From: Rhizobium tibeticum
Lineage (GTDB): Bacteria; Pseudomonadota; Alphaproteobacteria; Rhizobiales; Rhizobiaceae
NCBI RefSeq assembly: GCF_900110205.1
Contig: NZ_FOCV01000034.1
Location: 1-64,000 of the forward strand
Reading direction: 5' to 3'
DNA: 64,000 bases
Part shown: piece after piece, positions 1-8,635 of the stretch
Position numbering within the stretch: position 1 is the first letter of the stretch
How the letters are laid out: every line of letters starts with the position of its first letter
Position numbers and translations under genes: made by a program
The notes under the pieces: generated by a model
Told to the model about the DNA's origin: nothing
Database searches by the model: none
The model's input: only the letters and a program-made list of their open reading frames with translations

Positions 1-436
1 CCGCGGATCTGGTTCTCCAGCGTGACCCGCTGACCAACCAGTTTCTTCCTGGCAATCAGCAGTGAACGAACCGCATGCGCAGGCAAAGACTTCACATGCA
101 CGACCTTGAAGAAGCCGGTCCGGGCAAGATGGGCGAGACCAGGAGCATCGTTGCGATCGGTCTTGTGTGTCGCAAGCGACTTCAGCGCCTGGTGAGCCTG
201 ACGGCTTTCGATGCACACTACGGGAACGCCGCGTTCGACCAAACCATGATAAAGCATCGGCGCCATTCGCCCGGTCTCAAACACGACGCGGCTGCAAATC
301 GGCGCCTTGGCCAGCTCCACTTCGATAGCGGCTGGTGTCGATGCGGCATTGCCTTGATGGGCAATCGCGCCGTCACGGTCCAGAACACAGATGTGCGTCT
401 CGTCCATCGAGACGTCAATCCAGCAAAATACTCCAT
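1..436 (-). pseudogene. IS110-family transposase, N-terminal part, frameshifted and cut by the window edge
   Basis: Read on the minus strand, the start gives MEYFAGL. After a one-base loss near 415-420 the next frame reads DVSMDETHIC and continues to the window edge as an IS110-type DEDD transposase with ETGRMAPMLYHGL and KTDRNDAPGLAHLARTGF. The conserved Asp just after the start and the DRNDA segment fit the RuvC-like catalytic domain of IS110/IS1111 transposases. The frameshift breaks the first catalytic segment, so this copy is probably dead unless the shift is a sequencing error. The C-terminal half lies outside the window. Confidence 0.8.
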
Positions 437-511
437 GGTCAGTCTCCTCTTTCTATGACGGGGCCCGATCTTAACAGGCATCGGGAGAAGAGCTCTTGAC
501 CATTACCCGAT

Positions 512-716
512 GTTGAAAAAGTCGAAAATCCGGGCCTACCGAAAAGTCAGCCAATTCGTGATCTGAGCGAATGTTGCCGCACGATGCTGTTTCACTTCCG
601 CTACGCGGCCCCATGCTGCTTGAACGCAAAATTGGCAGGTCCCCCAGCTCAATTTTCTGTGTCGGCCTCTACGGCGGTTAAAAAAATGAAGGTTGCAGAA
701 AACGGACTTTTTCAAC
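512..716. repeat. 205-bp MITE-like segment with 12-bp terminal inverted repeats
   Basis: GTTGAAAAAGTC at 512-523 is perfectly inverted as GACTTTTTCAAC at 705-716. The 181 bp between them hold no convincing ORF. The repeat resembles ends of several rhizobial insertion sequences, so this may be a MITE or a deleted IS. I see no clear target-site duplication. The rest of 437-758 shows no gene. Confidence 0.4.
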
Positions 717-758
717 GATATCGGCCAAAAGCAGACGAAACCGCTGCGGAGGCCGGAC

Positions 759-1124
759 TCAGTCCTTCTTGAACTCGAAGAGCTCGACGATGTTGCCCGA
801 CGGATCTTCGAGCAGGATGGCACGGCCAGCACCGCTGGCGCTTACATCGCCGCGGAAACTTGCATCAGCCCGGCGCAACCGCTCAATCAGCGCATCGAGT
901 TCGCTCGTGATGATCATAAACCGGTTCCACCCGCCCGGCTTCGGATTGCCACCCGCCTGACCACCGCTTCCTGCACCTGGGGCGCTGAGATAAAGCGTCA
1001 GTTCGTCGCGCACGAGCGCGGCAAATTTGCCCGGATTGTGCTTGTCGAGCTTGAAATTGAGGTTGTCTCGATAGAACGCGACCGCCTCGTCAACGTCGAC
1101 GACGATATATCGGACGGAGACCAT
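759..1124 (-). CDS. VOC-family (glyoxalase/bleomycin-resistance fold) protein
   Basis: The 121-aa protein has the usual VOC length and layout: an N-terminal beta strand MVSVRYIVVDVDEAVAFYRD, a middle segment ending GGWNRFMIITSELDALIERL, and a C-terminal ILLEDPSGNIVELFEF. The DPSGN...E motif is the typical C-terminal metal-ligand strand of this fold. Substrate cannot be told from sequence; family members include dioxygenases, glyoxalases and antibiotic-sequestering proteins. AAGGAG sits eight bases before the ATG. It is monocistronic between remnants, with an inverted TGTCTAC repeat upstream. Confidence 0.85.
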   Translation of the reverse strand: MVSVRYIVVDVDEAVAFYRDNLNFKLDKHNPGKFAALVRDELTLYLSAPGAGSGGQAGGNPKPGGWNRFMIITSELDALIERLRRADASFRGDVSASGAGRAILLEDPSGNIVELFEFKKD

Positions 1125-1161
1125 TCAGGCTTCTCCTTTGTCTGATAGCGACACAATTTTA

Positions 1162-1202
1162 TGTCTACTTTCTAATCTATACCAAAAGCCGATAGGTAGA
1201 CA
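1162..1202. promoter_or_regulatory. inverted TGTCTAC...GTAGACA repeat upstream of the VOC gene
   Basis: TGTCTAC at 1162-1168 is inverted at 1196-1202, about 40 bp upstream of the VOC start, in an AT-rich patch. It could be an operator for a regulator not present here. There is no independent support. Confidence 0.3.
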
Positions 1203-1499
1203 CCGGATTACTCAACGAGGCGACGAAGCGACATTTCCGGGACCACACATTGGCAGAGACCTCCCATCCGACGACTTGACCCGTCGAACAGTTGGCGGAT
1301 TGGGAGGGCGCTGAGTTTTAGTTCGAAAATCCGGACATTGATAACTGCGCTTCTGACATCGTCCGCCAATGTCGTGAACTCCTCGACATAGTACATGCCA
1401 CGGGAAACCCTATCGGACCGGGCCTCGATCGCTTCTCGATCATTCCTGATCAGGAACGCACTTCGGACTGGAATTTCCGGGAAACGAGGCGTTGCCCAA

Positions 1500-1664
1500 G
1501 TCGGGATCGTCTATGAAGTAGAAGGTGTAGCAGAGAGCCTCAAGGTTCCCATGAAGCCCCCTCGGCGACATCAGCTACGACAGCAAAGGTGATATAACGC
1601 GCCTTGGCCGCGTGCGACATGGCGGAAGAATGACAACGGCAAGATCGGCTTTACGAGGAACTGA
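1500..1664 (+). pseudogene. C-terminal remnant of a periplasmic binding protein (branched-chain amino acid type)
   Basis: Three frames in succession give EGVAESLKVPM, then PLGDISYDSKGDITRLGRV, then TWRKNDNGKIGF followed by a stop at 1662. This order resembles the C-terminus of LivJ/LivK-type substrate-binding proteins (GxISYDxKGD ... W-K-NxxGKI). At least two frameshifts and a missing N-terminus make it a dead fragment. Upstream, 1203-1499 shows nothing recognisable. The family assignment rests on motif recall only. Confidence 0.45.
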
Positions 1665-1695
1665 ACTATGCTTTAGTGAGAGGAAACTGACACCG

Positions 1696-2695
1696 CTATT
1701 CCTCAGCGCGAACGAGCTTCATTTTTCGTAACTCGTCGACAATGATCGGGCTCAGTCTGAGGGATGAATATCGACGGTTGCCAGCCAACTTCGCGCTTCT
1801 TGAACGGTCAGCGTTGAGTTTGGATAACTCGGCTCTAGCGCGGATGCCGCGATACGCGATACGCGACAGGCCAAGTTCCATGAATGGCCAGCCAGACTTG
1901 GTCGCAACACCGAGCTCCAGGGCAAGTGGAAAGTCGAAGACCTCAGGGATCCGCGCTTCGTTGCCGGTATTTCGAAGGGCTAAGTTCAGCAAATCGATAT
2001 AGGCTTGCCAAGTTGGACATACCGGAAACGCAACACGTCCTCGATCATGTCGAATTCGCGCCGAACAATGGAGTTTACATTTATCTGAGGCGGTGTCCGA
2101 ACCTTGGCAGCGGGGTTCTCGGCTTTGGTCGCTTCATTCTCGGCGATCTTGTTTGCTCGTTTCTTTTCCGCCTTATACAGCGATCGCAAGCAAGGCGGGG
2201 GTACGGAATCCCCGTCATCCAATCGACTGCCGTGCTCGCCCCTACCGCGCCAAATGCGCTTTCCGTTTGAAAGACGTAGCGCTGGATTCTTAGAAAGATG
2301 GACGAGTAATGCTTCTTGGAGCCCGTATTATGCGGATTGGCAGGAATGAGATCATCGACTTCGCCTTTTCTGATCTTTTCCAGCATGTTGTCAAAGAGCC
2401 GTCGCAATCCGAAGGGGTCGACAGTCCAATTCGTCGAAAGCAGTCTTGAGGGAAGACCAATGCGCTCATGCGCCTCCTTTGAGGCCGTGACCAGATTGTC
2501 GCGCTGATTAACTGACAACTCATTGGTAGTCCGTTGAATAAACGCGTGCACATCTCCCTTAGCGGCGCGAGATATGAGAAGTCCCGCCGCCGACCGCACG
2601 CGCTGCCCCTCCTCGTCGCGTAGGCTGATCGGTGGCATTGAACCATCCAACGCATCGCGAACCCGATCGGCGTCTTGCCACCGAACGAAGTGTCG
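1696..2695 (-). pseudogene. degenerate gene of unknown family, three reading frames
   Basis: Directly after the ecotin stop, the minus strand reads FVRWQDADRVRDALDGSM through ...RIQRYVFQTESAFG. It then shifts frame to KAEKKRANKIAENEATKAENPAAK...IEDVLRFRYVQLGKP, and shifts again to a 98-aa tail containing GVATKSGWPFMELGLSRIAYRG and ending at 1696. The tail loosely resembles the extreme C-terminus of some helicase-like proteins, but I do not recognise the family. It has at least two frameshifts and no start of its own, so it is probably the 3' part of a larger gene cut by a rearrangement next to ecotin. Confidence 0.5.
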
Positions 2696-3196
2696 TTAGT
2701 CCGTCGGTCTCTCTGGGCCGGCTTTCCAAACCCGGTACCGGATTTCCACGTCGACAGGCGCAAACACCACGAGGGGAAGCCTGCTGTTGTATCGTAAGAG
2801 CGGCTCGTCTGAGCTACGCACGAGCGTTTTTTTCTTGGTGTTATCCGGGCAAGCCATTCTCGTACTCGCGACCACGCCAACCCCGGTAACGACGTAGTAG
2901 TCGTATCCCCAGCCATCAACCGTACGCTTCTCCAAGCGGGAACTGAAGGTATGCCGATTGCAGTCCACGAACTCGGTTCGACCTACTATCACTCCAACCC
3001 GCCGCGCATTTTCGTCGGTACGCTTTGGCAGGAAGATAACGTGTCGTTGCTGGCCCGCGGGTGCCTCGGGAAATGCCTTCAACTCGTCCCGCGCCTTCGA
3101 CTCCGCCGCAGCAACCCCACTGACCGCGAGCGAAAGGAAAACCAAAACTCGAATCGAGTATTCCGCAGCTTTACCCGCCCAAAATGAAGTCGCCAT
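2696..3196 (-). CDS. eco: ecotin-family periplasmic serine protease inhibitor
   Basis: The 166-aa product has a signal peptide (about 1-31, ending VSGVAAAES) and then the ecotin fold: RHVIFLPKRTDE, VDCNRHTF, VDGWGYDYYVV, STRMACPD, LLRYNSRLPLVVFAPVDVEIRYRVWKA. The two cysteines (VDCN and MACPD) match ecotin's single disulfide. In E. coli the reactive site reads STMMACPD with P1 Met; here the P1 position is Arg, which would favour trypsin-like targets (inference). Ecotins are dimeric periplasmic inhibitors of trypsin-fold proteases and protect against host proteases. No partner protease is visible nearby, and the downstream DNA is decayed. Confidence 0.9.
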   Translation of the reverse strand: MATSFWAGKAAEYSIRVLVFLSLAVSGVAAAESKARDELKAFPEAPAGQQRHVIFLPKRTDENARRVGVIVGRTEFVDCNRHTFSSRLEKRTVDGWGYDYYVVTGVGVVASTRMACPDNTKKKTLVRSSDEPLLRYNSRLPLVVFAPVDVEIRYRVWKAGPERPTD

Positions 3197-3441
3197 TTTT
3201 CACCCTTTTTCCCTCAGTAGTGGCCGAGGTTGGGTTGCCGATACCGCTATCGCTTTCACTTGACGCCCGTCCAGCTTGCATGCCCAGATCGCGTACCCGT
3301 GGATCATCCAGAACGATGATGTTAGCGTCGGGTTGTATTTCAGCGTCTTGAGATGGAAAAAGCAATGTTCGTTTGGGCCGGACTGCCGCTGCTGCCTGAG
3401 TAGTGGGGTCTGTGCCGCCATGTCAATGAGTGAGCCTGCGG

Positions 3442-4233
3442 CTAGAGAGTGTCGATAACCCCACCGTCAACGCGAACGGACGCGCCAGTGGTTGCGGAAG
3501 CGAACGGCGAGGCAAGATAGGTCACCAAGTTTGCGACTTCCTCGACACTGGCGGCACGTTGAATGATCGAGCTGCCGCGATGCTGCTTGACGAAGGCGGA
3601 AGCGATCTCCTCCAGCGGCAACCCGGTTTTCGCTTGCTCGTCGGCAAGCATCGCTTCCACGCCTTCGGAAAGCGTGGGGCCAGGGAGTACTGAGTTCACG
3701 GTGGCACCCGTGCCAGCCATGCGCTTGGCGAGACCGCGGGCAACCGCGATATCGGCAGTCTTGCTGACGCCGTAGTGGATCATCTCGACCGGAATGTTGA
3801 AACCGGATTCGGAGGCCAGGAATATCACGCGGCCCCAGTTTAACTTCTGCATGCCTGGGAGATAGGCACGGGAGAGCCTAACGGCGGACATGACGTTGAC
3901 CTGCCAGTGCCGATCACAGACCTCGTCGCCGGCGTCGAAAAAGTCGATCGGCTGGAAGATGCCCGCGTTGTTGATCAGGATGTCCACCTGAGGAATTTTG
4001 GCAACAAGTGCCGCACACCCCTCGGCGGTTGAGAGGTCCGCGGCAGCAGACTTGACGCTGCTCCTTGCACCTTCTCCCTTGAGCCGTTCAGCGGCCTTTG
4101 CAGTCTTGTCCTCTGACCGGCCGTTGACCACGACATCCGCTCCAGCCCTTGAAAGCTGGCGGGCAATTGCGTAGCCGATGCCTTCCGTTGATCCTGTGAC
4201 CAAGGCCCTCTTACCAGTGAGATCAATTTGCAT
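3442..4233 (-). CDS. SDR-family NAD(P)-dependent oxidoreductase
   Basis: A classical short-chain dehydrogenase of 263 aa from the ATG at 4233, chosen because AGGAG lies just upstream and family similarity begins at MQIDLTGKRALVTG. Visible motifs are TGSTEGIG (cofactor loop), NNAG, the catalytic Ser in FLASESG and YGVSK (Tyr-x-x-x-Lys), and C-terminal TGASVRVDGGVI. The substrate is unknown. A longer reading from 4323 adds 30 residues without family similarity. Intact, unlike its surroundings. Confidence 0.9.
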   Translation of the reverse strand: MQIDLTGKRALVTGSTEGIGYAIARQLSRAGADVVVNGRSEDKTAKAAERLKGEGARSSVKSAAADLSTAEGCAALVAKIPQVDILINNAGIFQPIDFFDAGDEVCDRHWQVNVMSAVRLSRAYLPGMQKLNWGRVIFLASESGFNIPVEMIHYGVSKTADIAVARGLAKRMAGTGATVNSVLPGPTLSEGVEAMLADEQAKTGLPLEEIASAFVKQHRGSSIIQRAASVEEVANLVTYLASPFASATTGASVRVDGGVIDTL

Positions 4234-4420
4234 TTTCTGCTCCTGTCGAGGTTGGATGACGAAACCTATAGTCAGTTTTGCGGTCTCGCAACGTTCGATC
4301 GGCTCGACGCCTGGAACAGGCACATTCTTCTAGTACTCGCTCTACCAACGGCGGCTTTGGGCGGAGGCTGTGTAAAAACTCGGTCCCGATGTACACTCAT
4401 CTTCGTAGATCGGAGGTGAT

Positions 4421-4690
4421 ATGTCGGGCTATATCGAGGGCACCAGTCGTGATCAGGTTACTCTCTTTCCAGATCGTCTTGAGGATTGGATCGACGAAGA
4501 TCATCCGGCTCGAGTGATCGACGCATTTGTCGATGCGATGGATCTCGCCGGTGCTGGCTTTGGCCGCATCTCGCCCGCGCAAACGGGACGTCCGTCTTAT
4601 CACCCCTCCGTTCTGCTGAAGCTTTTTCATCTATGGCTACTTGAACCGCATCCCTTCGAGCCGGCGGCTTGAACGCGAAGCCGGGCGCCT
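4421..4690 (+). pseudogene. IS1182-like transposase N-terminal fragment, frameshifted
   Basis: MSGYIEGTSRDQVTLFPDRL...GRPSYHPSVLLKLF is the InsH-type N-terminal domain of IS1182/IS5-like transposases. One extra T in a T-run near 4625 shifts the frame; the next frame continues IYGYLNRIPSSRRLEREAGR and then similarity stops at about 4690. GGAGG precedes the start at 4413. The sequence GTGTAAAAACTCGG near 4369 may be the left terminal repeat. Only the left end of the element remains. Confidence 0.8.
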
Positions 4691-4778
4691 GGGTCGACCC
4701 GGTTCCCGCTTGGCAGGCGACCTGAATCTTATCTTGATTTCACTGAAAAACGTTTCGACGCATTTGGAGGGAAAGATA

Positions 4779-5594
4779 ATGGCGCAAGACTATGCTCTGG
4801 GACATACAGATGCCGAGATGCGGCGGCTGGCGACGCAGGCAAGGCTGATCGACCCCATAACGCGTCGGTTTTTCGAAGCCGCAGGCCTCAAGGCTGGGAT
4901 GCGCGTACTTGATGTCGGCAGCGGTGCAGGTGACGTCGCCATCCTCGTCGCCGACATTGTCGGCCCCGGCGGAGAGGTGCTCGGTACCGATGTATCCGCA
5001 GTTGCCGTCAAAGCTGCCGAAGAGCGAACGAAGTCGGCGGGCCTGAAACAGATCGAATTCCGGCAAGGCGATCCCGCTGCGATGGCTTTCGGAGCGCCGT
5101 TTGATGCCGTGGTTGGCCGCTATGTTCTGCAATTTATCCCCGACCCCCACACGGCGCTGGAAAAGATCGCACTGCATGTGAAGCCCGGCGGCATCGTCGT
5201 CTTCCACGAGTTGGACTGGGGCGGCGCGCGATCCTCTCCGTTGGTGCCGACCTATGAACTCGTCTGTAACTGGATCAGCCGCACGATCGAGGCGGCCGGA
5301 GCAAGAACAAGGCTCGGCACTGGACTGGCACCCGTCTTCGAGGCCGCAGGTCTTCCCCCGCCTTCACTGAGGCTCGAGTCTGTCCTTGCCTCGGGCCCTG
5401 CGGCCATCGACGTTGTTCACCTGGTGACCGACCTGGTAGCAACGCTTATGCCGTCGATGGAGCAGTTCGGCGTGGCCACGAAAGACGAAATTGGTCATGC
5501 CGATCTCGTGGGCCGCATCATGGCCGAGATCGGCACGGTTGGTACGTTGATCGGTCGGGCTGAAGTGGGTGCGTGGACCGTAAGAGCGGGGTGA
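4779..5594 (+). CDS. class I SAM-dependent methyltransferase
   Basis: The 271-aa protein starts at 4779 with GGAGG eight bases upstream; the longer open frame to 4641 is IS sequence. Motif I is VLDVGSGAGDVAI (about 44-56), motif II VLGTDVSAVAV, and the post-I/III region is FDAVVGRYVLQFIPDPHTAL...KPGGIVVFHE. This is a Ubi/menaquinone- or small-molecule-type Rossmann methyltransferase; the acceptor cannot be inferred. It sits alone between an IS1182-like fragment and an IS30 fragment, so it may have been carried in or exposed by IS-mediated rearrangement. Confidence 0.88.
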   Translation: MAQDYALGHTDAEMRRLATQARLIDPITRRFFEAAGLKAGMRVLDVGSGAGDVAILVADIVGPGGEVLGTDVSAVAVKAAEERTKSAGLKQIEFRQGDPAAMAFGAPFDAVVGRYVLQFIPDPHTALEKIALHVKPGGIVVFHELDWGGARSSPLVPTYELVCNWISRTIEAAGARTRLGTGLAPVFEAAGLPPPSLRLESVLASGPAAIDVVHLVTDLVATLMPSMEQFGVATKDEIGHADLVGRIMAEIGTVGTLIGRAEVGAWTVRAG

Positions 5595-5619
5595 GCATTC
5601 TCGGCAACCAGTCGGCCGG

Positions 5620-5775
5620 ACGTATGCCACCACCGGGAGAGATCACTGAGAAGATCGATGAAGATCCCCGATCAAAAAGGCGTCCGATCGACTTCATAGA
5701 CTCGCCAGCCTGCCATCGGCCCCAGATCTCCGATCGGTGAGCAGCAGAAAAATACATGCGACGTCGACGCTTCAT
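5620..5775 (-). pseudogene. IS30-family transposase N-terminal fragment
   Basis: The minus strand reads MKRRRRMYFSAAHRSEIWGRWQAGESMKSIGRLFDRGSSSI and on to GGIRPADW, the helix-turn-helix start of IS30-type transposases. Similarity stops at about 5620, next to the methyltransferase end, so over 85% of the gene is missing. The stretch 5776-6058 holds the upstream part of this IS and no other gene. Confidence 0.75.
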
Positions 5776-6058
5776 GTCCACACTCCTCTTTGACAAAAGA
5801 ATAGCGTGTTGCATTCATCCCGTGAGCCCACCGCCGGATGCGGACACCGTTGTACCTAACACCTGCCAACACAAGATCATTCTTCGAACCTGCTTGCCAC
5901 GGCAAGTGTTCGATCAGCGTTGCTGACGAGATCGACGCTGCCGCCGTATTTGAAGCTTTCTGGTTCGGCGCCTCCTAGTCGTGGGAGCATGCTTTGCGCT
6001 TATGAAACTTCAAAATCGATATGGGGTCTTTTGACGAAGCGATTCGATTGGTGAAGTC

Positions 6059-7072
6059 ATGACCAGCAGCCAACTTTCTCTCGCTGAGAAGGACAGGATC
6101 GTTCCTGGTGCCGGATGGGACGAACTGATGCCGGGAGACACTGGCTGGTCATCATCGCACCTTGCCAGCCTTGCGCAAGATTTGGCGGACGGCCGCTCGA
6201 CAGCGCTCATGCTCATCGAGGCGGGCCGCATCGTCTTTCAATGGGGTGACGTTGCCTGCAAATCCAGCGTGGCATCCGTGCGGAAGAGCCTGATCAACAT
6301 CCTGTACGGAATTTACATTGCTGAAGGCAGGATAAACCCGGACGATACGCTGGCAGATTTGGAGATCGATGACGTTACGCCTCTGACGGAAGTGGAGAAG
6401 ACCGCGACGGTGCTGGACCTCTTGAAGGCTAAATCAGGTGTCTATTTGCCCTCGGTGTATGATACCGACAAAGGACGCCCGCCAAGAGGAAGCCACAAGC
6501 CCGGGACCCATTGGTTCTACAATAACTGGGACTTCAATGTTCTTGGAACCATCCTGGAGCGTCAAACGGGGCAAACGGTGTTCGAGGCGTTCGCATCGCG
6601 CGTTGCGGCATCTCTTTCGATGCAAGATTTCGGCTTGGACGATGGCCATTTTCTCCACGGCCCGGAATCTCGGCACCCCGTCTACAAGATTCGCATGTCG
6701 ACCCGCGACCTTGCTCGTGTCGGATTACTCTATCTCCGAGGCGGTCGATGGGGCGAAACGCAACTCGTGCCCGAGAAGTGGGTTCAAGAAAGCACTCAAC
6801 CCCATTCGGAAATCGGAGAAGGAAAGGGATACGGCTATCTCTGGGTGACTGCCGCAGCAAACGCTCCTGGCGACTGCATCAGCACCGATGTGCCCATGTT
6901 TTACGCCAGCGGATTCGGAGGGCAGTACATCATCGTCTTGCCCGCGCTTGATCTCGTCGTCGTGCATAAATCGGCACGGGTCGATCATGGCGTCAACCAT
7001 GCGAGAATGGGAGAGATCATACGTCAAGCGCTCGCGGCCGCGCCGGATCGTAGGTTAGCTCCAACGAGGTAG
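6059..7072 (+). CDS. serine hydrolase of the class C beta-lactamase/esterase family
   Basis: The 337-aa protein carries the SxxK catalytic pair in SVRKS (Ser73, Lys76) and a tyrosine motif FYNNWD (YxN), as in class C beta-lactamases, DD-peptidases and EstB-type esterases. C-terminal GYGYLWV and SGFGGQYIIVLPALDLVVV match the last strands of the fold. I see no signal peptide, so a cytoplasmic esterase or amidase is more likely than a true beta-lactamase (inference). The ribosome site before ATG is weak (GGTGAAG). It is a single-gene unit. Confidence 0.85.
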   Translation: MTSSQLSLAEKDRIVPGAGWDELMPGDTGWSSSHLASLAQDLADGRSTALMLIEAGRIVFQWGDVACKSSVASVRKSLINILYGIYIAEGRINPDDTLADLEIDDVTPLTEVEKTATVLDLLKAKSGVYLPSVYDTDKGRPPRGSHKPGTHWFYNNWDFNVLGTILERQTGQTVFEAFASRVAASLSMQDFGLDDGHFLHGPESRHPVYKIRMSTRDLARVGLLYLRGGRWGETQLVPEKWVQESTQPHSEIGEGKGYGYLWVTAAANAPGDCISTDVPMFYASGFGGQYIIVLPALDLVVVHKSARVDHGVNHARMGEIIRQALAAAPDRRLAPTR

Positions 7073-7174
7073 GTCGTTGTGACACTACAAGTCTCGTTTG
7101 TCTCTTGTGGCGCTTGCTCCACAATGCTGGTTCTTTGCATAGATTGTATGTGGCGGCATGCTCGACGAAGCTCC

Positions 7175-7267
7175 TCATGGACGAGACCCCTCGCTGAGCA
7201 AAGCGAGGGCAATCCCGCGGCCGATACCGCGGCTTGCGCCTGTTACCAACACGACGACATCTTTCAT
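7175..7267 (-). pseudogene. 30-codon stub of an SDR oxidoreductase
   Basis: From the ATG at 7267, preceded by GGAG, the minus strand encodes MKDVVVLVTGASRGIGRGIA plus ten residues and a stop at 7175. TGASRGIG is the nucleotide-binding loop of short-chain dehydrogenases. About 220 downstream codons are missing, so this is a truncated remnant. It is not related in sequence to the SDR at 3442. Confidence 0.65.
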
Positions 7268-7466
7268 GCTGGCCAGTCTCCAATCGATCGATGTTTACAG
7301 GCGCGGCTGGTGAGCGTGCATTTGGGCTGCGGTATATCGCCCTGGAGGCGAGAAAGAGAGGCGTCGGACCCTAGCGCAGGCGCTCGACAGCCAAGCCGGT
7401 CATTCCGATCTGGACATCGACATTCTGAAGGCGAAGAGGACTCTCTCGTTGCTAGAATTCTGCTGA

Positions 7467-7733
7467 CTACTCGCGAACCTCAAGCCGGTCACCGTATTTC
7501 AAGGCAAGCCGCCGACACTCGTCGCAGTCAAGCGTTATACCTTCCAACTCTATTGTCGCATTTGCGGTGCTACAAACGGAGGGGTCGAGCCTCGCGACGT
7601 GCAGGATCGCGTTGCCAAGCAGCAACTTGCATGGAGCAGTCTCAACTTCGGGCCCGCTGACGCTATGCGCAACAATGCCTCGCACGGTAGCGAGCCAATT
7701 ACGCTTTCGGAAGATGCTCCTGTCCTCAACCAT
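7467..7733 (-). CDS. hypothetical protein, possibly stress-induced
   Basis: An 88-aa reading from ATG 7733 to a stop at 7467: MVEDRSIFRKRNWLATVRGIV..., a middle VETAPCKLLLGNAILHVARLD, and a C-terminal CDECRRLALKYGDRLEVRE. I do not recognise the family. The frame is open further upstream to 7907, but an EcfG-like promoter at 7766-7790 points into this start and makes the shorter form more likely. C-D-E-C could bind metal, but two cysteines alone prove nothing. Confidence 0.45.
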   Translation of the reverse strand: MVEDRSIFRKRNWLATVRGIVAHSVSGPEVETAPCKLLLGNAILHVARLDPSVCSTANATIELEGITLDCDECRRLALKYGDRLEVRE

Positions 7734-7765
7734 CAATGCCACCGCGGTCTGGGTTTCTCCGAGTA

Positions 7766-7790
7766 AACCCTTTCGAAAATCGGTTGTTCC
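7766..7790 (-). promoter_or_regulatory. EcfG-type promoter candidate
   Basis: On the minus strand: GGAAC, 17-base spacer, GTT. The start codon at 7733 lies about 33 bases downstream of the -10 element. Confidence 0.5.
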
Positions 7791-7940
7791 GAAAGAACCG
7801 CAGCGTCGCGGACTACTCGGCCCTAAGTCCCAAACCCGAACTTTCTTAACGTTCGCAGATTTCTTCACGAAGGTAAGTAAAAGGATGATCGCTATGCTTT
7901 TCGGCACAGACTCTTCCGCGGACGAAGACTAGCTACAGCG

Positions 7941-8012
7941 ATGTCCGCCGAGCCTGATCTCGATAGCTCGATGCTGGGCCGTGTGGTGTTGCTTGAGGCG
8001 TATATCGAGTAA
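7941..8012 (+). pseudogene. degenerate partial copy of the BON-domain gene at 8636
   Basis: MSAEPDLDSSMLGRVVLLEAYIE then a stop mirrors SADPDLDSSAITIRMLGPVVLLEGYI of the intact BON gene 0.7 kb away, with a six-residue internal deletion (AITIRM region) and a premature stop. This points to an old tandem duplication followed by decay of this copy. 8013-8084 shows nothing further. Confidence 0.6.
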
Positions 8013-8084
8013 GATCGCAAGGCCGGACCCAACTGGCAGCTGGTGGTCCATGCCAGGATCAAAGACGAACCGATTGCTGCAAGC

Positions 8085-8354
8085 TCAGTTCTCAGTGAAT
8101 GATCCGATCACGAGTATGCCTGCCTCTTCCGCGGCTCGAATGAGGGCAGCACGCGCATCCTTGACCGAAACGTCACCGTAAAGAGCATCCAGGCAAGTCT
8201 TTACGGCGATCATGTATTCCTCACCGTCATCAGAGGGCCAGGCGAGGATCAGCGCCTTTGCCATATCGCGGAGCGATTTGACGGGCCTGTTCTCTTTCTG
8301 TCCGCTCATAACAAGTATCAGAGGAGCGAACTCTTCGCTTCTGTGCCGTTTCAT
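8085..8354 (-). CDS. DUF982 domain protein
   Basis: The 89-aa protein (start 8354, AAGG upstream; 8372 is the alternative) has the DUF982 layout common in rhizobia: RPVKSLRDMAKALILAWPSDDGEEYMIAVKTCLDALYGDVSVKDARAALIRAAEEAGILV. The function of the family is unknown; its members are small cytoplasmic proteins that are often multi-copy on symbiotic or accessory replicons. It is divergent from the BON gene, across a region with strong palindromes. Confidence 0.8.
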   Translation of the reverse strand: MKRHRSEEFAPLILVMSGQKENRPVKSLRDMAKALILAWPSDDGEEYMIAVKTCLDALYGDVSVKDARAALIRAAEEAGILVIGSFTEN

Positions 8355-8401
8355 TACACCGACCTTTTGCATGGCTTAGCAATTCATTAACCGTGCAAGA
8401 A

Positions 8402-8420
8402 CCGTTCCTGACAGGAACGG
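8402..8420. repeat. 19-bp palindrome CCGTTCCTGACAGGAACGG
   Basis: Nine-base arms around a single A. It lies between the divergent DUF982 and BON genes. It could be an operator or a cruciform; no T-run follows, so a terminator is unlikely. Confidence 0.45.
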
Positions 8421-8530
8421 CGCTCGGCCGCCCGACGCGGGTCTAGGCGACGGTCTCGCAACGACTAAACCTCCCTATGTCCTTTTCGAATAAGGAGGAG
8501 GTCGATTTAAGCCAGATGACAACGGGGGAA

Positions 8531-8567
8531 GTCGGACCTAAGTCTGACTGGTTCGCTTAGGTCCGAC
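8531..8567. promoter_or_regulatory. perfect 12-bp inverted repeat GTCGGACCTAAG / CTTAGGTCCGAC
   Basis: Arms at 8531-8542 and 8556-8567 with a 13-base loop, about 70 bp upstream of the BON gene. The core GGACCTAAG recurs in related palindromes at 8931, 8953, 25002 and 56337, which suggests a shared regulator-binding site rather than a terminator. Confidence 0.5.
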
Positions 8568-8635
8568 TACGCATATTAGATTTAGATAAAATAGATGAGG
8601 TTCCGTGGAGGGGGCGGAACAGGAGGAGTGAAACT

